Under the pieces are notes generated by a model. That model was not told the origin of the DNA, did no database searches, and worked only from the letters and a program-made list of their open reading frames with translations. Source: Oscillospiraceae bacterium (lineage in GTDB: Bacteria > Bacillota > Clostridia > Oscillospirales > CAG-272). Taken from it: a stretch of DNA of 64,000 nt. Of this stretch, positions 1 through 7,317 are shown one piece after another (position 1 is the stretch's first letter; the number at the start of each line of letters is the position of its first letter). Both the position numbers and the translations under genes were made by a program. The stretch is from the NCBI GenBank assembly GCA_015064445.1, contig SVSE01000008.1:1-64000 (forward strand), given 5' to 3'.

Positions 1-1
1 T

Positions 2-103
2 TCATGGGTGTTTTGTTATGAATCGGCTAAAGGATTTGAAATATTATCGGATTTATACGAGGAATTAGATAGTTCTTTTGAAGATGTGATTTTCGAAGAC
101 TGA
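2..103 (+). CDS. C-terminal end of a truncated protein (33 codons)
   Basis: An open frame runs in from before the window start and ends at TGA 101-103. The visible tail is acidic (ends in FEDVIFED). I do not recognise the family. It lies just upstream of two direct repeats typical of a mobile-element end, so it may be the last part of a transposition protein, for example of an IS21-type element. That is an inference from position only; the residues themselves are not diagnostic. Confidence 0.5.
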   Translation, partial: SWVFCYESAKGFEILSDLYEELDSSFEDVIFED

Positions 104-209
104 TTACATAGGACTCGTTACAAGCATGGCGTTGCGCTCCGGAAGATAGCGGTTAAGTGCAACTCCCATCATCGCCAAGGGGGTAGTCTACCATCTGCAA
201 AATCTGCGC

Positions 210-256
210 GCATCTAAATCAGACACACACAGTTTTGCATCTAAATCAGACACACA
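210..256. repeat. two 20-bp direct repeats, probable mobile-element end
   Basis: The sequence GCATCTAAATCAGACACACA occurs at 210-229 and again at 237-256, a 27-bp period. The second copy ends in CACA, directly before an unrelated terminator. IS21-family elements carry multiple short terminal repeats and end in CA, which fits, but the other end lies outside the window and no target duplication can be checked. The stretch 104-209 between the truncated gene and the repeats holds no gene I can see. Confidence 0.45.
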
Positions 257-268
257 TCCCAAGAAAGA

Positions 269-305
269 CCTAATCCGAATCGTCGGGTTAGGTTTTTCTT
301 TTTTT
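269..305 (+). terminator. intrinsic terminator
   Basis: A 9-bp stem (269-277 with 284-292, one T-G pair) has a 6-nt loop and a T-rich tail to 305. It lies downstream of the putative mobile-element end and may have belonged to the gene that was there before insertion. Confidence 0.75.
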
Positions 306-347
306 GCAAAGATAATAAATATTTTTCGATATTCTTTTGCAATTATA

Positions 348-377
348 TTGACACGCGTGCTTTTAAAATGGTAAAAT
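348..377 (+). promoter_or_regulatory. sigma-A promoter of the Gfo/Idh gene
   Basis: TTGACA 348-353 and TAAAAT 372-377 are 18 bp apart. The 8-bp palindrome CACGCGTG (352-359) overlaps the -35 box and could be an operator. Confidence 0.7.
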
Positions 378-413
378 GATTTTAGCTATAAAATATATTT
401 TGGAGGACTTATT

Positions 414-1577
414 ATGGCTAAAAAAGATAGCATGAGCATTATGAATGAATTTAAGAATGCTCCTCAAAAGGAAAAGATTGAATCTGAAAGAAAGCTTAAG
501 GTTGCGATTATCGGTACTGGTTGGATTGCTGATGCGCACATAAACAGATACAAGGAAATGAGCGATGTTGAGGTTGTTGCTCTTGCTGACCTTGTACCTG
601 GCAAGGCTGAAAAGTTTGCTGAAAAGTGGGAAATCACGGGTGCGAGATGTTACCTTTCTCACAAGGAGCTTCTTGATGCTGAAAAGGACCTTGATGCAGT
701 TTCTATTTGTACATACAACAGAACACACGCAGAGTGCACAATTTATGCTCTCAAAAAGGGAGTGAATGTTCTTTGCGAAAAGCCTATGTCCGTAACTCTT
801 GAGGAAGCGATTGAAATGCGTCGTGCTGAAAAAGAAAGCGGAAAGATTCTCTCTATTGGATTCCAGCCAAGAATGGATCCAAATATGAAGAAGATTAAGG
901 AAATTGTAGAGTCTGGTATACTCGGCGACATTTACTATATTCAAACAGGTGGTGGACGCAGAAGAGGTATTCCTACACCATTTGGAACAACCTTTATCGA
1001 GGACAAGACCGCCGGAATCGGTGCAATGGGCGATATCGGATGCTATTCTCTTGATATGGTGCTCAATGCTATCGGCTATCCAAAGCCCCTTACTGTAAGC
1101 GGATACAAGTCCGACTTCTTCGGCAAGGATCCAAAGAATTATCCTTGGCATCCAGAATATGCTGATGTTTTTGGAGTTGAGGACTTTGCAGCAGGCTTTA
1201 TTCGTCTTGAGGGCGGAATCATTCTTGACTTCCGTATTGCGTGGGCTATGAACCTTGACACTCCTGGTGATACAATCATTATGGGTAAGAAGGGCTCACT
1301 TCGTATCCCTTCAACAGAGTGCTGGAACGGTTCTGTTGGCGGTCCTATGAAGATATATAGCGAAATGGCTGGCTCTCAGGTATGCACAGAGATTCCTATC
1401 ATTCCATCTCCTGACCTTTTCCACGAAAAGGTTCGCTCATTCCTTGATGCTATAATCACAGGTGGAAAGGCTCCTGTACCAACTGAGCAAATCATTATAA
1501 ATCAGGCTATTATCGACGGTATTATCAAATCTGCAGAGCTTGGCAGAGAAATCGAAATCAATATTCCTGAGGTTTAA
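414..1577 (+). CDS. Gfo/Idh/MocA family NAD(P)-dependent oxidoreductase
   Basis: A 387-residue cytoplasmic dehydrogenase of the Gfo/Idh/MocA family, which oxidises or reduces sugars, inositols and their derivatives. Seen: a Rossmann motif IIGTGWIADAH near residue 33, the family signature CEKPMS near residue 122, and the usual C-terminal alpha/beta domain. The first 28 residues are a polar extension before the Rossmann fold. The ATG at 414 has a GGAGG ribosome site at 402-406. It stands alone, with its own promoter and a bidirectional terminator downstream, so no operon partner hints at the substrate. A sugar or glycoside derivative is likely given the carbohydrate genes in the window, but the exact substrate cannot be read. 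Confidence 0.9.
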   Translation: MAKKDSMSIMNEFKNAPQKEKIESERKLKVAIIGTGWIADAHINRYKEMSDVEVVALADLVPGKAEKFAEKWEITGARCYLSHKELLDAEKDLDAVSICTYNRTHAECTIYALKKGVNVLCEKPMSVTLEEAIEMRRAEKESGKILSIGFQPRMDPNMKKIKEIVESGILGDIYYIQTGGGRRRGIPTPFGTTFIEDKTAGIGAMGDIGCYSLDMVLNAIGYPKPLTVSGYKSDFFGKDPKNYPWHPEYADVFGVEDFAAGFIRLEGGIILDFRIAWAMNLDTPGDTIIMGKKGSLRIPSTECWNGSVGGPMKIYSEMAGSQVCTEIPIIPSPDLFHEKVRSFLDAIITGGKAPVPTEQIIINQAIIDGIIKSAELGREIEINIPEV

Positions 1578-1583
1578 TAAAAA

Positions 1584-1606
1584 AAGGACACTCCCAGAGT
1601 GTCCTT
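1584..1606. terminator. bidirectional terminator
   Basis: Perfect 10-bp stem (1584-1593/1597-1606), 3-nt loop, A-rich on one side and T-rich on the other. It separates the convergent Gfo/Idh and DUF4886 genes. Confidence 0.9.
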
Positions 1607-1612
1607 TTATTT

Positions 1613-2353
1613 TTATTTATCAAAAGCAATTTCGTTGACAATATCGCAAATGGCGCTGATTATATTGATATCAAGCTCCTTAAAGGGCTTTGGCTCTTGG
1701 CGCTTGCCTGTAAGGATTGCGAGCCAAGTAAGAGCAACTGCGAATCTACCGTAGGTATGCGACATATGAAAGCCATCACAGCAGAGAGATTCGCCACCGT
1801 TTGCATAATCAAAAATTGGCAGGCGCTCTCGAAGTGCTTGAATAACATCGCCCGCAGGAATCAAGGTGCCACCGCTTACAAGACACGCCTTCTCTGTTGC
1901 GCCACAAATTTCCTCGAACATTCTCTTTTGGTCGCGAGCGTAATTAAGAAAGCCCTCGTGCTGTGAGTCTATCTCATACGCCCAGGTGCGATGAATATAC
2001 AAATCGGCGCTTGGCTGATGCGCACGCACATATTTAGTTAAGCTATCAAGATATGGCTGATAGGTTTCGTATTGTCCTGAAAAATGGCTTACCTGTTGCA
2101 GAGTAACCACATCAAAGCGCTCATTTTTTATAATCTCATCAATGGTAACGAGCTGTTCTGCCCAAGGTCCACCATTGATGCTATGCAAATAATTTGCGTT
2201 ATTCTCTGTAACATTGTTCCAGTGAGTTTCAAGGGAGCAACCACCGATTGCCAAATTAACTGTTATTAAATCCTCGCCCCTCTGCTCCGCCAAATCGTGC
2301 AAATATGCGTGTGCGTCTGCCGAAAAGCTATTACCGATAGATAAAATTTTCAT
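1613..2353 (-). CDS. DUF4886-type SGNH hydrolase-like protein
   Basis: A 246-residue protein with the layout of SGNH/GDSL-type hydrolases. The N-terminus MKILSIGNSFS carries the serine block, a GG pair follows near residue 50 (AIGGCSLE), and DGFHMS near the C-terminus supplies the Asp-His block. There is no signal peptide, so it should act inside the cell. Members of DUF4886 often sit in polysaccharide-use loci, and a carbohydrate esterase role is plausible but not shown. The ATG at 2353 was chosen because a GGAGG site (2362-2366) precedes it; the open frame extends 13 codons further upstream without a better site. Confidence 0.8.
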   Translation of the reverse strand: MKILSIGNSFSADAHAYLHDLAEQRGEDLITVNLAIGGCSLETHWNNVTENNANYLHSINGGPWAEQLVTIDEIIKNERFDVVTLQQVSHFSGQYETYQPYLDSLTKYVRAHQPSADLYIHRTWAYEIDSQHEGFLNYARDQKRMFEEICGATEKACLVSGGTLIPAGDVIQALRERLPIFDYANGGESLCCDGFHMSHTYGRFAVALTWLAILTGKRQEPKPFKELDINIISAICDIVNEIAFDK

Positions 2354-2426
2354 ATTAGAAACCTCCGTTAAGCTTCCATTTAAGTATATCATATTTTTCT
2401 ATACTTTGCAATATTATTACAGCTTC

Positions 2427-2455
2427 TTTACAAGGGTTATTTTTTGTGATATAAT
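2427..2455 (+). promoter_or_regulatory. promoter of the rhamnose mutarotase gene
   Basis: TTTACA 2427-2432, 17-bp spacer, TATAAT 2450-2455 preceded by TGTGA (extended -10). Confidence 0.8.
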
Positions 2456-2484
2456 TGTTTTGAAGATATGAAAGGTGGTACATT

Positions 2485-2802
2485 ATGGAAAAATATGCAT
2501 GGAAGGCGAAGATAGTTGATGGAGCCTTGGACGAGTACATTAGGCGTCACGACGCGATATGGGATGAGATGAAGCAGGTATTATCTGATGCAGGAATCGT
2601 AAATTACACTATTTGGAATGTAGGAAACGAGCTTTTCGGCTATTACGAGTGCGAAAAGGGCATTGAATACGCATCGAAAATTCAAAGAGAAAGTCCAGTC
2701 GTTGACAGGTGGAACGAATATATGAAGGATATTCTCATAATGGAGCTTGATCCAACAACAGGTGCTCAGCCAAAGCTTACTAAGGTTTTCTCGTTTAAAT
2801 AA
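2485..2802 (+). CDS. rhaM: L-rhamnose mutarotase
   Basis: A 105-residue member of the RhaM/YiiL family, which interconverts alpha- and beta-L-rhamnopyranose so that rhamnose isomerase gets the right anomer. The residues expected from the E. coli enzyme are in the same positions: Tyr18, His22 and Trp76. Length is typical (about 104). The ATG at 2485 has AAAGGTGG upstream. The gene is monocistronic; rhaA/B/D are not in this window, but an alpha-L-rhamnosidase-like gene lies at 61.3-63.8 kb, which fits a rhamnose diet. Some relatives act on fucose or other sugars, so specificity is inferred. Confidence 0.88.
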   Translation: MEKYAWKAKIVDGALDEYIRRHDAIWDEMKQVLSDAGIVNYTIWNVGNELFGYYECEKGIEYASKIQRESPVVDRWNEYMKDILIMELDPTTGAQPKLTKVFSFK

Positions 2803-2807
2803 AAAAT

Positions 2808-2832
2808 GCCGATGAGCTTCTCATCGGCTTTT
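2808..2832 (+). terminator. terminator after rhaM
   Basis: 9-bp stem GCCGATGAG/CTCATCGGC (2808-2816/2820-2828) followed by TTTT. Confidence 0.9.
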
Positions 2833-2900
2833 ACTTTTGCACGGAATAAATTTTCTCTTTTTCGAATACAATTCAAATAAATGATTATTCGAGGTGAGAT

Positions 2901-3422
2901 ATGAAGCAAAAGGTTAAGCTTTGGGAGCTGATGGGCTTTGCGATAACATCGCTTGGGGGAACTTTATTGCACTTTTTGTATGACTGGCTTGGGAAAGCAA
3001 AATGGATTGCACCCCTTTCGGGAGTAAATGAATCGACCTGGGAGCATATGAAGCTGCTCTTTTGGCCGATGCTCGCTTTTGCGATAGTGCAGAGCTTTTT
3101 CTTTCGTGAAAAGGAAGATTTTTGGTGCGTCAAGCTAAGGGGAATTTTACTTGGTCTTGTGTTGATTCCTGTTCTCTTTTACACATATAACGGTGTGATA
3201 GGCAGGTCGCCCGACTGGATTAACATTGCGATTTTCTTTATTTCTGCTGGCATTTCTTACATTTACGAGGCACGACTGCTTGAAAAGGAATCGAGGTGCA
3301 AAAATCCAAGGTGGGCCATTTTCGCCCTTTTAGTGATTGCAATTTTATTTGTGGTGTTTACCTTTGCCACGCCCAAAATTGACATTTTCAAGGACCCATT
3401 AAGTGGCACATATGGTATATGA
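2901..3422 (+). CDS. DUF6512-like integral membrane protein
   Basis: A 173-residue membrane protein with about five hydrophobic segments and a conserved-looking stretch HFLYDWLGK...GVNESTWEHMK near residues 24-51, which is typical of the uncharacterised DUF6512 family. The ATG follows a GAGGTGA site at 2890-2896. It has its own terminator. No catalytic motif can be recognised, and function is unknown. I see no convincing -35/-10 pair upstream; it may be read partly from the rhaM promoter. Confidence 0.75.
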   Translation: MKQKVKLWELMGFAITSLGGTLLHFLYDWLGKAKWIAPLSGVNESTWEHMKLLFWPMLAFAIVQSFFFREKEDFWCVKLRGILLGLVLIPVLFYTYNGVIGRSPDWINIAIFFISAGISYIYEARLLEKESRCKNPRWAIFALLVIAILFVVFTFATPKIDIFKDPLSGTYGI

Positions 3423-3425
3423 AAA

Positions 3426-3450
3426 AATCCCCAAATAATTTGGGGATTTT
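3426..3450 (+). terminator. terminator
   Basis: 10-bp stem AATCCCCAAA/TTTGGGGATT (3426-3435/3439-3448) with T-run. Confidence 0.9.
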
Positions 3451-3460
3451 TTGCGTGTTA

Positions 3461-3489
3461 TTGAATTTGGTGCTTTTGTGTGATATAAT
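3461..3489 (+). promoter_or_regulatory. promoter of the GDPD gene
   Basis: TTGAAT 3461-3466, 17-bp spacer, TATAAT 3484-3489 with a TGTGA extension. Confidence 0.8.
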
Positions 3490-3518
3490 TATAATATAAC
3501 ATTTTGCGAGGCAATTAT

Positions 3519-4238
3519 ATGAACACTATTAAATTTGACAAGAAAAGCGTAAGGATTATTGCACACAGAGGTCTTTCTGGAATTGAGGTTGAAAACACGA
3601 ATTCGGCCTTTGTGGCTGCTGGAAATCGCTCCTATTATGGAATAGAAACCGACATTTACAAGACTGCAGACGGACATTTTATAGTAGGACACGACGATAA
3701 TTACAAGCGACTTTCGGGCGAGGAGATATACCTTGAAAAAGAAACTCTTGCAAGGCTTCAAGAGGTTATATTTTTTGACAAGGACGGCACGAAGGGACGC
3801 GTTGACCTGCGCCCAGCGACGCTTGAAAGCTATTTGAGCATTGTCAAAAAGTACGAAAAGCACGCAATTTTGGAGTTGAAATCAGACTTTACGCAAGAGG
3901 AAATTGCACGCATAATCGAAATTATCAAGGAATACGATTATCTCGATAATTTAACCTTTATCTCATTCAATTACGAGAACCTCAAGAGAGTGCGCAAAAT
4001 TTTGCCAAAGCAAAGCGCACAATATCTGTTTTGGAAGCTAACTGACGAGGAGATTGCCCGACTTAAAGAGGACAAAATCGATGCCGATGTTTGGTGCGTT
4101 GAATTAACCGAGGAGCAAATCAAAAAGGCGCACGAGGCAGGTCTTGTGGTAAATTGCTGGACTGTAAACGAAAAGGATGAGGGCGAGAGGCTCGCCTCTT
4201 GGGGAATTGATTTTATAACAACAAATATTCTTGAATAA
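3519..4238 (+). CDS. glycerophosphodiester phosphodiesterase
   Basis: A 239-residue soluble enzyme of the GDPD/UgpQ family that hydrolyses glycerophosphodiesters to glycerol-3-phosphate and an alcohol. Seen: AHRGLSG near residue 18, the metal-binding IETDIY near 46, GHD near 59, and LELKSD near 113, all of which belong to the TIM-barrel GDPD active site. There is no signal peptide, so it is cytoplasmic. The ATG at 3519 with GCGAGG upstream is preferred over a TTG at 3504. It is monocistronic. Confidence 0.92.
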   Translation: MNTIKFDKKSVRIIAHRGLSGIEVENTNSAFVAAGNRSYYGIETDIYKTADGHFIVGHDDNYKRLSGEEIYLEKETLARLQEVIFFDKDGTKGRVDLRPATLESYLSIVKKYEKHAILELKSDFTQEEIARIIEIIKEYDYLDNLTFISFNYENLKRVRKILPKQSAQYLFWKLTDEEIARLKEDKIDADVWCVELTEEQIKKAHEAGLVVNCWTVNEKDEGERLASWGIDFITTNILE

Positions 4239-4270
4239 AAAAAGCACCTTTCGGTGCTTTTTCTTATTTT
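4237..4270. repeat. 34-bp exact repeat, copy 1 (terminator-containing)
   Basis: The 34 bp here are identical to 4768-4801. Each copy contains the hairpin AAAGCACC-TTTC-GGTGCTTT and the stop codon of the minus-strand gene that follows, so the YegP-like gene is flanked by two copies. Confidence 0.85.
4241..4260. terminator. bidirectional terminator between GDPD and YegP-like gene
   Basis: 8-bp stem (4241-4248/4253-4260), TTTC loop, T-rich on both outer sides. It serves both convergent genes. Confidence 0.88.
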
Positions 4271-4662
4271 ATGCTTTCGTCAATTATTTCAGCATTTGGT
4301 GCGTTTACACTAACGCTTTTAATGCCGTTAAGGCATCCGCTTTTAGACTTATATCCATCCTCGCTCATTGCGATGCTCTCGCCGTTTGAGGCTATAAGAC
4401 GATATCTGTATAAGCCCGCCTTGTCAAAATAAACCTCAAATTTGGGGCAGGTTTGGCTCTCAACCTTTTTGAGAGTTTTGTCCTCAATTTTGTTTTCTTC
4501 TATACAACGAACTGCGTGCTTGCCTATGCTTGCAATTCCATTTTTGCAAGCAGATTTTGTTGTATAAATTTGTGAAGAAACTGCGATTTTCTCCATGTTG
4601 TTTGCATAAAGGCTAAAATTAAAGCCTCCTGATGGTGTCTTTTTAATAACGAATTTTCCCAT
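4264..4662 (-). CDS. YegP/DUF1508-type protein with two domain copies
   Basis: A 132-residue protein made of two DUF1508 units, about residues 1-55 and 74-128. Both show the pattern F-x-(Y/F)-x-L-x-(A/S)-N-x-E-x-I-A followed by KSACKNGIASI or KSGCLNGIKSV. The family (YegP in E. coli) folds as a small alpha/beta pseudo-dimer; its function is not established. AAAGGAGAGC precedes the ATG at 4662. It is monocistronic, with promoter and terminator. Confidence 0.85.
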   Translation of the reverse strand: MGKFVIKKTPSGGFNFSLYANNMEKIAVSSQIYTTKSACKNGIASIGKHAVRCIEENKIEDKTLKKVESQTCPKFEVYFDKAGLYRYRLIASNGESIAMSEDGYKSKSGCLNGIKSVSVNAPNAEIIDESIK

Positions 4663-4696
4663 ATTTGCTCTCCTTTATTATTTGTTCTCTAATTAT

Positions 4697-4725
4697 ATAT
4701 TATCAAAAGTTTTCTTAATTGTAAA
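4697..4725 (-). promoter_or_regulatory. promoter of the YegP-like gene
   Basis: On the minus strand TTTACA (4725-4720), 17-bp spacer, TAATAT (4702-4697). Confidence 0.65.
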
Positions 4726-4767
4726 TAGATTTTGTCGAAAAACCTCAAAAAAGGATATATTGGAAGC

Positions 4768-4801
4768 AAAAAAAGCACCTTTCGGTGCTTTTTCTTATTT
4801 T
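4768..4801. repeat. 34-bp exact repeat, copy 2
   Basis: Identical to 4237-4270; includes the terminator hairpin of the larA fusion gene (4772-4791) and its stop codon. Confidence 0.85.
4772..4791 (-). terminator. terminator of the ECF-larA gene
   Basis: 8-bp stem with GAAA loop as read on the minus strand, followed by a run of seven T. Confidence 0.88.
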
Positions 4802-6600
4802 TGAACAATTACGGACACGCCGTCGGGGATTGCGACGATTGACAGCTCCTGCTTACCGAGAATCTTGCGCGCTATTGTTAGCGCCTCGTCAATTGAGTGG
4901 GCAGGTGTCATATGCATCTTCTCTATTATATCATCGGGCATATCGGAGATATAAATCACGCTTGCGTGCATCAAAACTCGAAGCATAACCTGTGTCTGCC
5001 ACTGGTCAGGCACGGTTTGAGACCTTGAGCGAGAGAGGAATATATCCATTGTTTTGTTAATATCGGGCTCGTCGGAGAGCTGATGATAGAAATGGTCGCC
5101 ACCTATACCGTCATTCGACTTAGCGAGCATTATAATTACTCCACCCTTTTTAACGGTTGCCTCGCCTGCTGTCATTCCCTTTACTGCTTGGTAAACATTT
5201 TGGTCAAGTGGATAACCACCATTTGTTGTGATAACGACATCGGCAGGGATTGCCTTAGCGCCACAAAGCGAGGAAAGGAAGTCTGTGCCTGCCTTGTGAG
5301 ATAGCTCAACATCTCCTGCTGTTGCAAAGATTACCTTTTTATCTGCGTTCAAAACAACATTTACAATAAATGCGAGCTTTGCCTGCTTGGCTGCCCAAAG
5401 CATATCCTTGTGCATAGGATTGTCCTCGAGAATTCCTGTTCTGCAATTTTCATTAGCAATAAACTCGGAGCAATGGTTTGCAAGAACTGTTTCTCTTGCG
5501 CAAACGCCTGGAAGCACGCTCTTGCGCCCACCTGAGAAGCCTGCGAAAAAGTGTGGCTCAATAAAGCCCTCGCTTACAAGAAGATCTGCCTCGCATGCGA
5601 TTTTGTTAATCTCGCACGGACCACCTGATGGAAGTGTGCCGATATTTACGAGCATATCTCTTTCATCACAATCGTGAATATAGATATTTTCGTTTTCAAC
5701 TATGTCAGCGCCGAACTTATACACAAGCTCGTCCTTTGTAGTACCTCTATGGCACCCTGTGGCGATTAAAATAGTAATTTTCGCATCTGGACTTGCCTCT
5801 CTTATCTCGGCGAGCATCGGTGGAATTATAAGCTTGCTTGGGACGGGGCGAGTATGGTCGCTCGCTATAATTACAATATTTTTCTTGCCCTTAGCAAGCT
5901 CACAAAGGCGCTTTGTACCAACGGGATTTGCAAGTGCGTTTTTGATAAGCGATGCTTCATCAAGCGTTGGCTCATACCTCTCTATTGAGGATTCGAGCAC
6001 GCCCAAAAGCTCCTCGCCCTTGAAATTGTATTCTATTTTTTCCTTACCATATGGGAATGCTACACGCTTCATTTTAGTTATTTCCTTTCTTTTTATAAGG
6101 CTAATAATCGTTGGAATAAGTAATGCCTGCAAAATTATTCCTGGCAGGGCATCTAAAAATCCACCTACAATAAATGCCTTAATGGTAAATGACTTTCCTC
6201 CAACGCCAAGCAAGATTGCCTTTGCTATTCCCCAAACGATTCGTCCAGAGATTTGCGCAATTCCAAGCGACGCCAAGAGATATGGTGTTGTTTTCTTTTT
6301 TGATAGCGACCAGAAAATTCCTATTACGAATCCGTATGTTGCAAGCTCAAGCGCCATCCAAATTGCGTTTGGATAAAGTGGTGGCATTGAGAATATAAGT
6401 GAGCGCAAAAATGGCAATATCAATCCGACAATCAGACCATATGGCGCACCACATATAAGCCCACAAAGCATAACCACAATATGCATAGGAAGAAGCGAGT
6501 CACCAATTTCCTTTATTTGTCCTGTGATAAGAGGTAGGACAATACCAAGCGCCAAGAAAAGCGCCGATGTAACTATTTTGTGTAATCTTTTGTTTTGCAT
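4795..6600 (-). CDS. larA: ECF transporter S-component fused to nickel-dependent lactate racemase LarA
   Basis: One 601-codon frame encodes two complete proteins. Residues 1-172 are a hydrophobic ECF-type substrate-binding component (about five or six membrane segments, LLPMHIVVMLCG near 36). Residues 177-601 are a full-length LarA (425 residues). Counting from Met177, the pincer-nickel cofactor and active-site residues fall exactly where they do in Lactobacillus plantarum LarA: Asp72, Arg75, His108, His174, Lys184 and His200 (motifs SDHTRPVP, TGCHR, EPHFFAGFSGGRK, ANH). There is no stop between the parts, but the Met177 codon (6072-6070) is preceded by AGAAAGG, so LarA may also be made separately. 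LarB, LarC and LarE are not in the window. The S-component substrate is unknown; a cofactor precursor or nickel is a guess. Confidence 0.88.
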   Translation of the reverse strand: MQNKRLHKIVTSALFLALGIVLPLITGQIKEIGDSLLPMHIVVMLCGLICGAPYGLIVGLILPFLRSLIFSMPPLYPNAIWMALELATYGFVIGIFWSLSKKKTTPYLLASLGIAQISGRIVWGIAKAILLGVGGKSFTIKAFIVGGFLDALPGIILQALLIPTIISLIKRKEITKMKRVAFPYGKEKIEYNFKGEELLGVLESSIERYEPTLDEASLIKNALANPVGTKRLCELAKGKKNIVIIASDHTRPVPSKLIIPPMLAEIREASPDAKITILIATGCHRGTTKDELVYKFGADIVENENIYIHDCDERDMLVNIGTLPSGGPCEINKIACEADLLVSEGFIEPHFFAGFSGGRKSVLPGVCARETVLANHCSEFIANENCRTGILEDNPMHKDMLWAAKQAKLAFIVNVVLNADKKVIFATAGDVELSHKAGTDFLSSLCGAKAIPADVVITTNGGYPLDQNVYQAVKGMTAGEATVKKGGVIIMLAKSNDGIGGDHFYHQLSDEPDINKTMDIFLSRSRSQTVPDQWQTQVMLRVLMHASVIYISDMPDDIIEKMHMTPAHSIDEALTIARKILGKQELSIVAIPDGVSVIVQK

Positions 6601-6628
6601 AAGCTTCTCTTTTCAATTTACTACTCTA

Positions 6629-6657
6629 ATTTTAACACAATAGCGCGTGTTTTTCAA
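6629..6657 (-). promoter_or_regulatory. promoter of the ECF-larA gene
   Basis: Minus strand TTGAAA (6657-6652), 17-bp spacer containing ACACGCG, TAAAAT (6634-6629). It is divergent from the mscL promoter; the two -35 boxes are only 7 bp apart. Confidence 0.75.
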
Positions 6658-6664
6658 TGCCATA

Positions 6665-6693
6665 TTGACACTTTTCGTTTTTCGTGGTAAAAT
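6665..6693 (+). promoter_or_regulatory. promoter of mscL
   Basis: TTGACA 6665-6670, 17-bp spacer, TAAAAT 6688-6693. Confidence 0.85.
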
Positions 6694-6712
6694 TGTTTGT
6701 GAGGTGATAAAA

Positions 6713-7285
6713 ATGAAGAATAAAATCGAAAAAGCCAAGAAAAATAGCAATAAATTTTGGGCTGATTTTAAAAAGTTCATAGCCAAGGGAAATGTTCTTG
6801 ACTTGGCAGTAGCAGTTGTTATTGCAACAGCCTTTAACGCGATTGTAAACGGTCTTGTTGATTACATAATAACACCATTTATTACATATATGACAAGTGG
6901 CGTAAGCATTCACGAATGGGAATATGTGCTTCGCGAGGAGGTTGTGAATGCCGAGGGAGTTGTTGAGGTAACAAAGATTTCTATTCAATATGGACTTTGG
7001 ATTCAAACAATAGTTGACTTCATTATAATTGCCCTCTCTATTTTCATTGCTGTGCGTATTATAAGAAATCTTCAACGCAAGCTTCGCGAGGATGAGCTTC
7101 GTGAAAAGGAAGAAAAGGAAAAGAAGGCTAAGGCAGAGGCTGAGGCTAAAGCAAAGGCTGAGGCTGAGGAAAAGGAGCGCGAAATAGCAAGAAAAGAGGC
7201 TGAAAGACAGGAAATGCTCTCTGACATCAATGCCCAAGCAGATATTTTAAAGGAAATTCGCGACATTTTAAAGGAAAGTAAATAA
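6713..7285 (+). CDS. mscL: large-conductance mechanosensitive channel with long C-terminal coiled coil
   Basis: A 190-residue MscL, the membrane tension valve that opens on hypo-osmotic shock. Seen: the N-terminal amphipathic segment, the first pore helix GNVLDLAVAVVIATAFNAIV near residues 27-46, an extracellular loop, and the second helix TIVDFIIIALSIFIAVRII near 102-120. Usual MscL proteins are about 130-150 residues. Here the cytoplasmic end continues for some 55 residues of alternating Ala, Glu and Lys that should form a long coiled-coil bundle. The ATG at 6713 with GAGGTG at 6701 is chosen over an upstream in-frame start at 6647 that would precede the promoter. Confidence 0.93.
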   Translation: MKNKIEKAKKNSNKFWADFKKFIAKGNVLDLAVAVVIATAFNAIVNGLVDYIITPFITYMTSGVSIHEWEYVLREEVVNAEGVVEVTKISIQYGLWIQTIVDFIIIALSIFIAVRIIRNLQRKLREDELREKEEKEKKAKAEAEAKAKAEAEEKEREIARKEAERQEMLSDINAQADILKEIRDILKESK

Positions 7286-7287
7286 CA

Positions 7288-7314
7288 AAAAGGAACGGAA
7301 ACCCCGTTCCTTTT
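7288..7314. terminator. bidirectional terminator
   Basis: 11-bp stem (7288-7298/7304-7314), 5-nt loop, between convergent mscL and the TIR-LRR gene. Confidence 0.9.
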
Positions 7315-7317
7315 CTT

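Noticed and set aside
363-1151. A 262-codon minus-strand frame opposite the Gfo/Idh gene
   Set aside because: It is antisense to a well-supported dehydrogenase gene, has no ribosome site, and its composition is a shadow of the opposite frame.
5702-6376. A 224-codon plus-strand frame inside the larA fusion gene
   Set aside because: It lies antisense to conserved LarA and S-component sequence and has no promoter or ribosome site.
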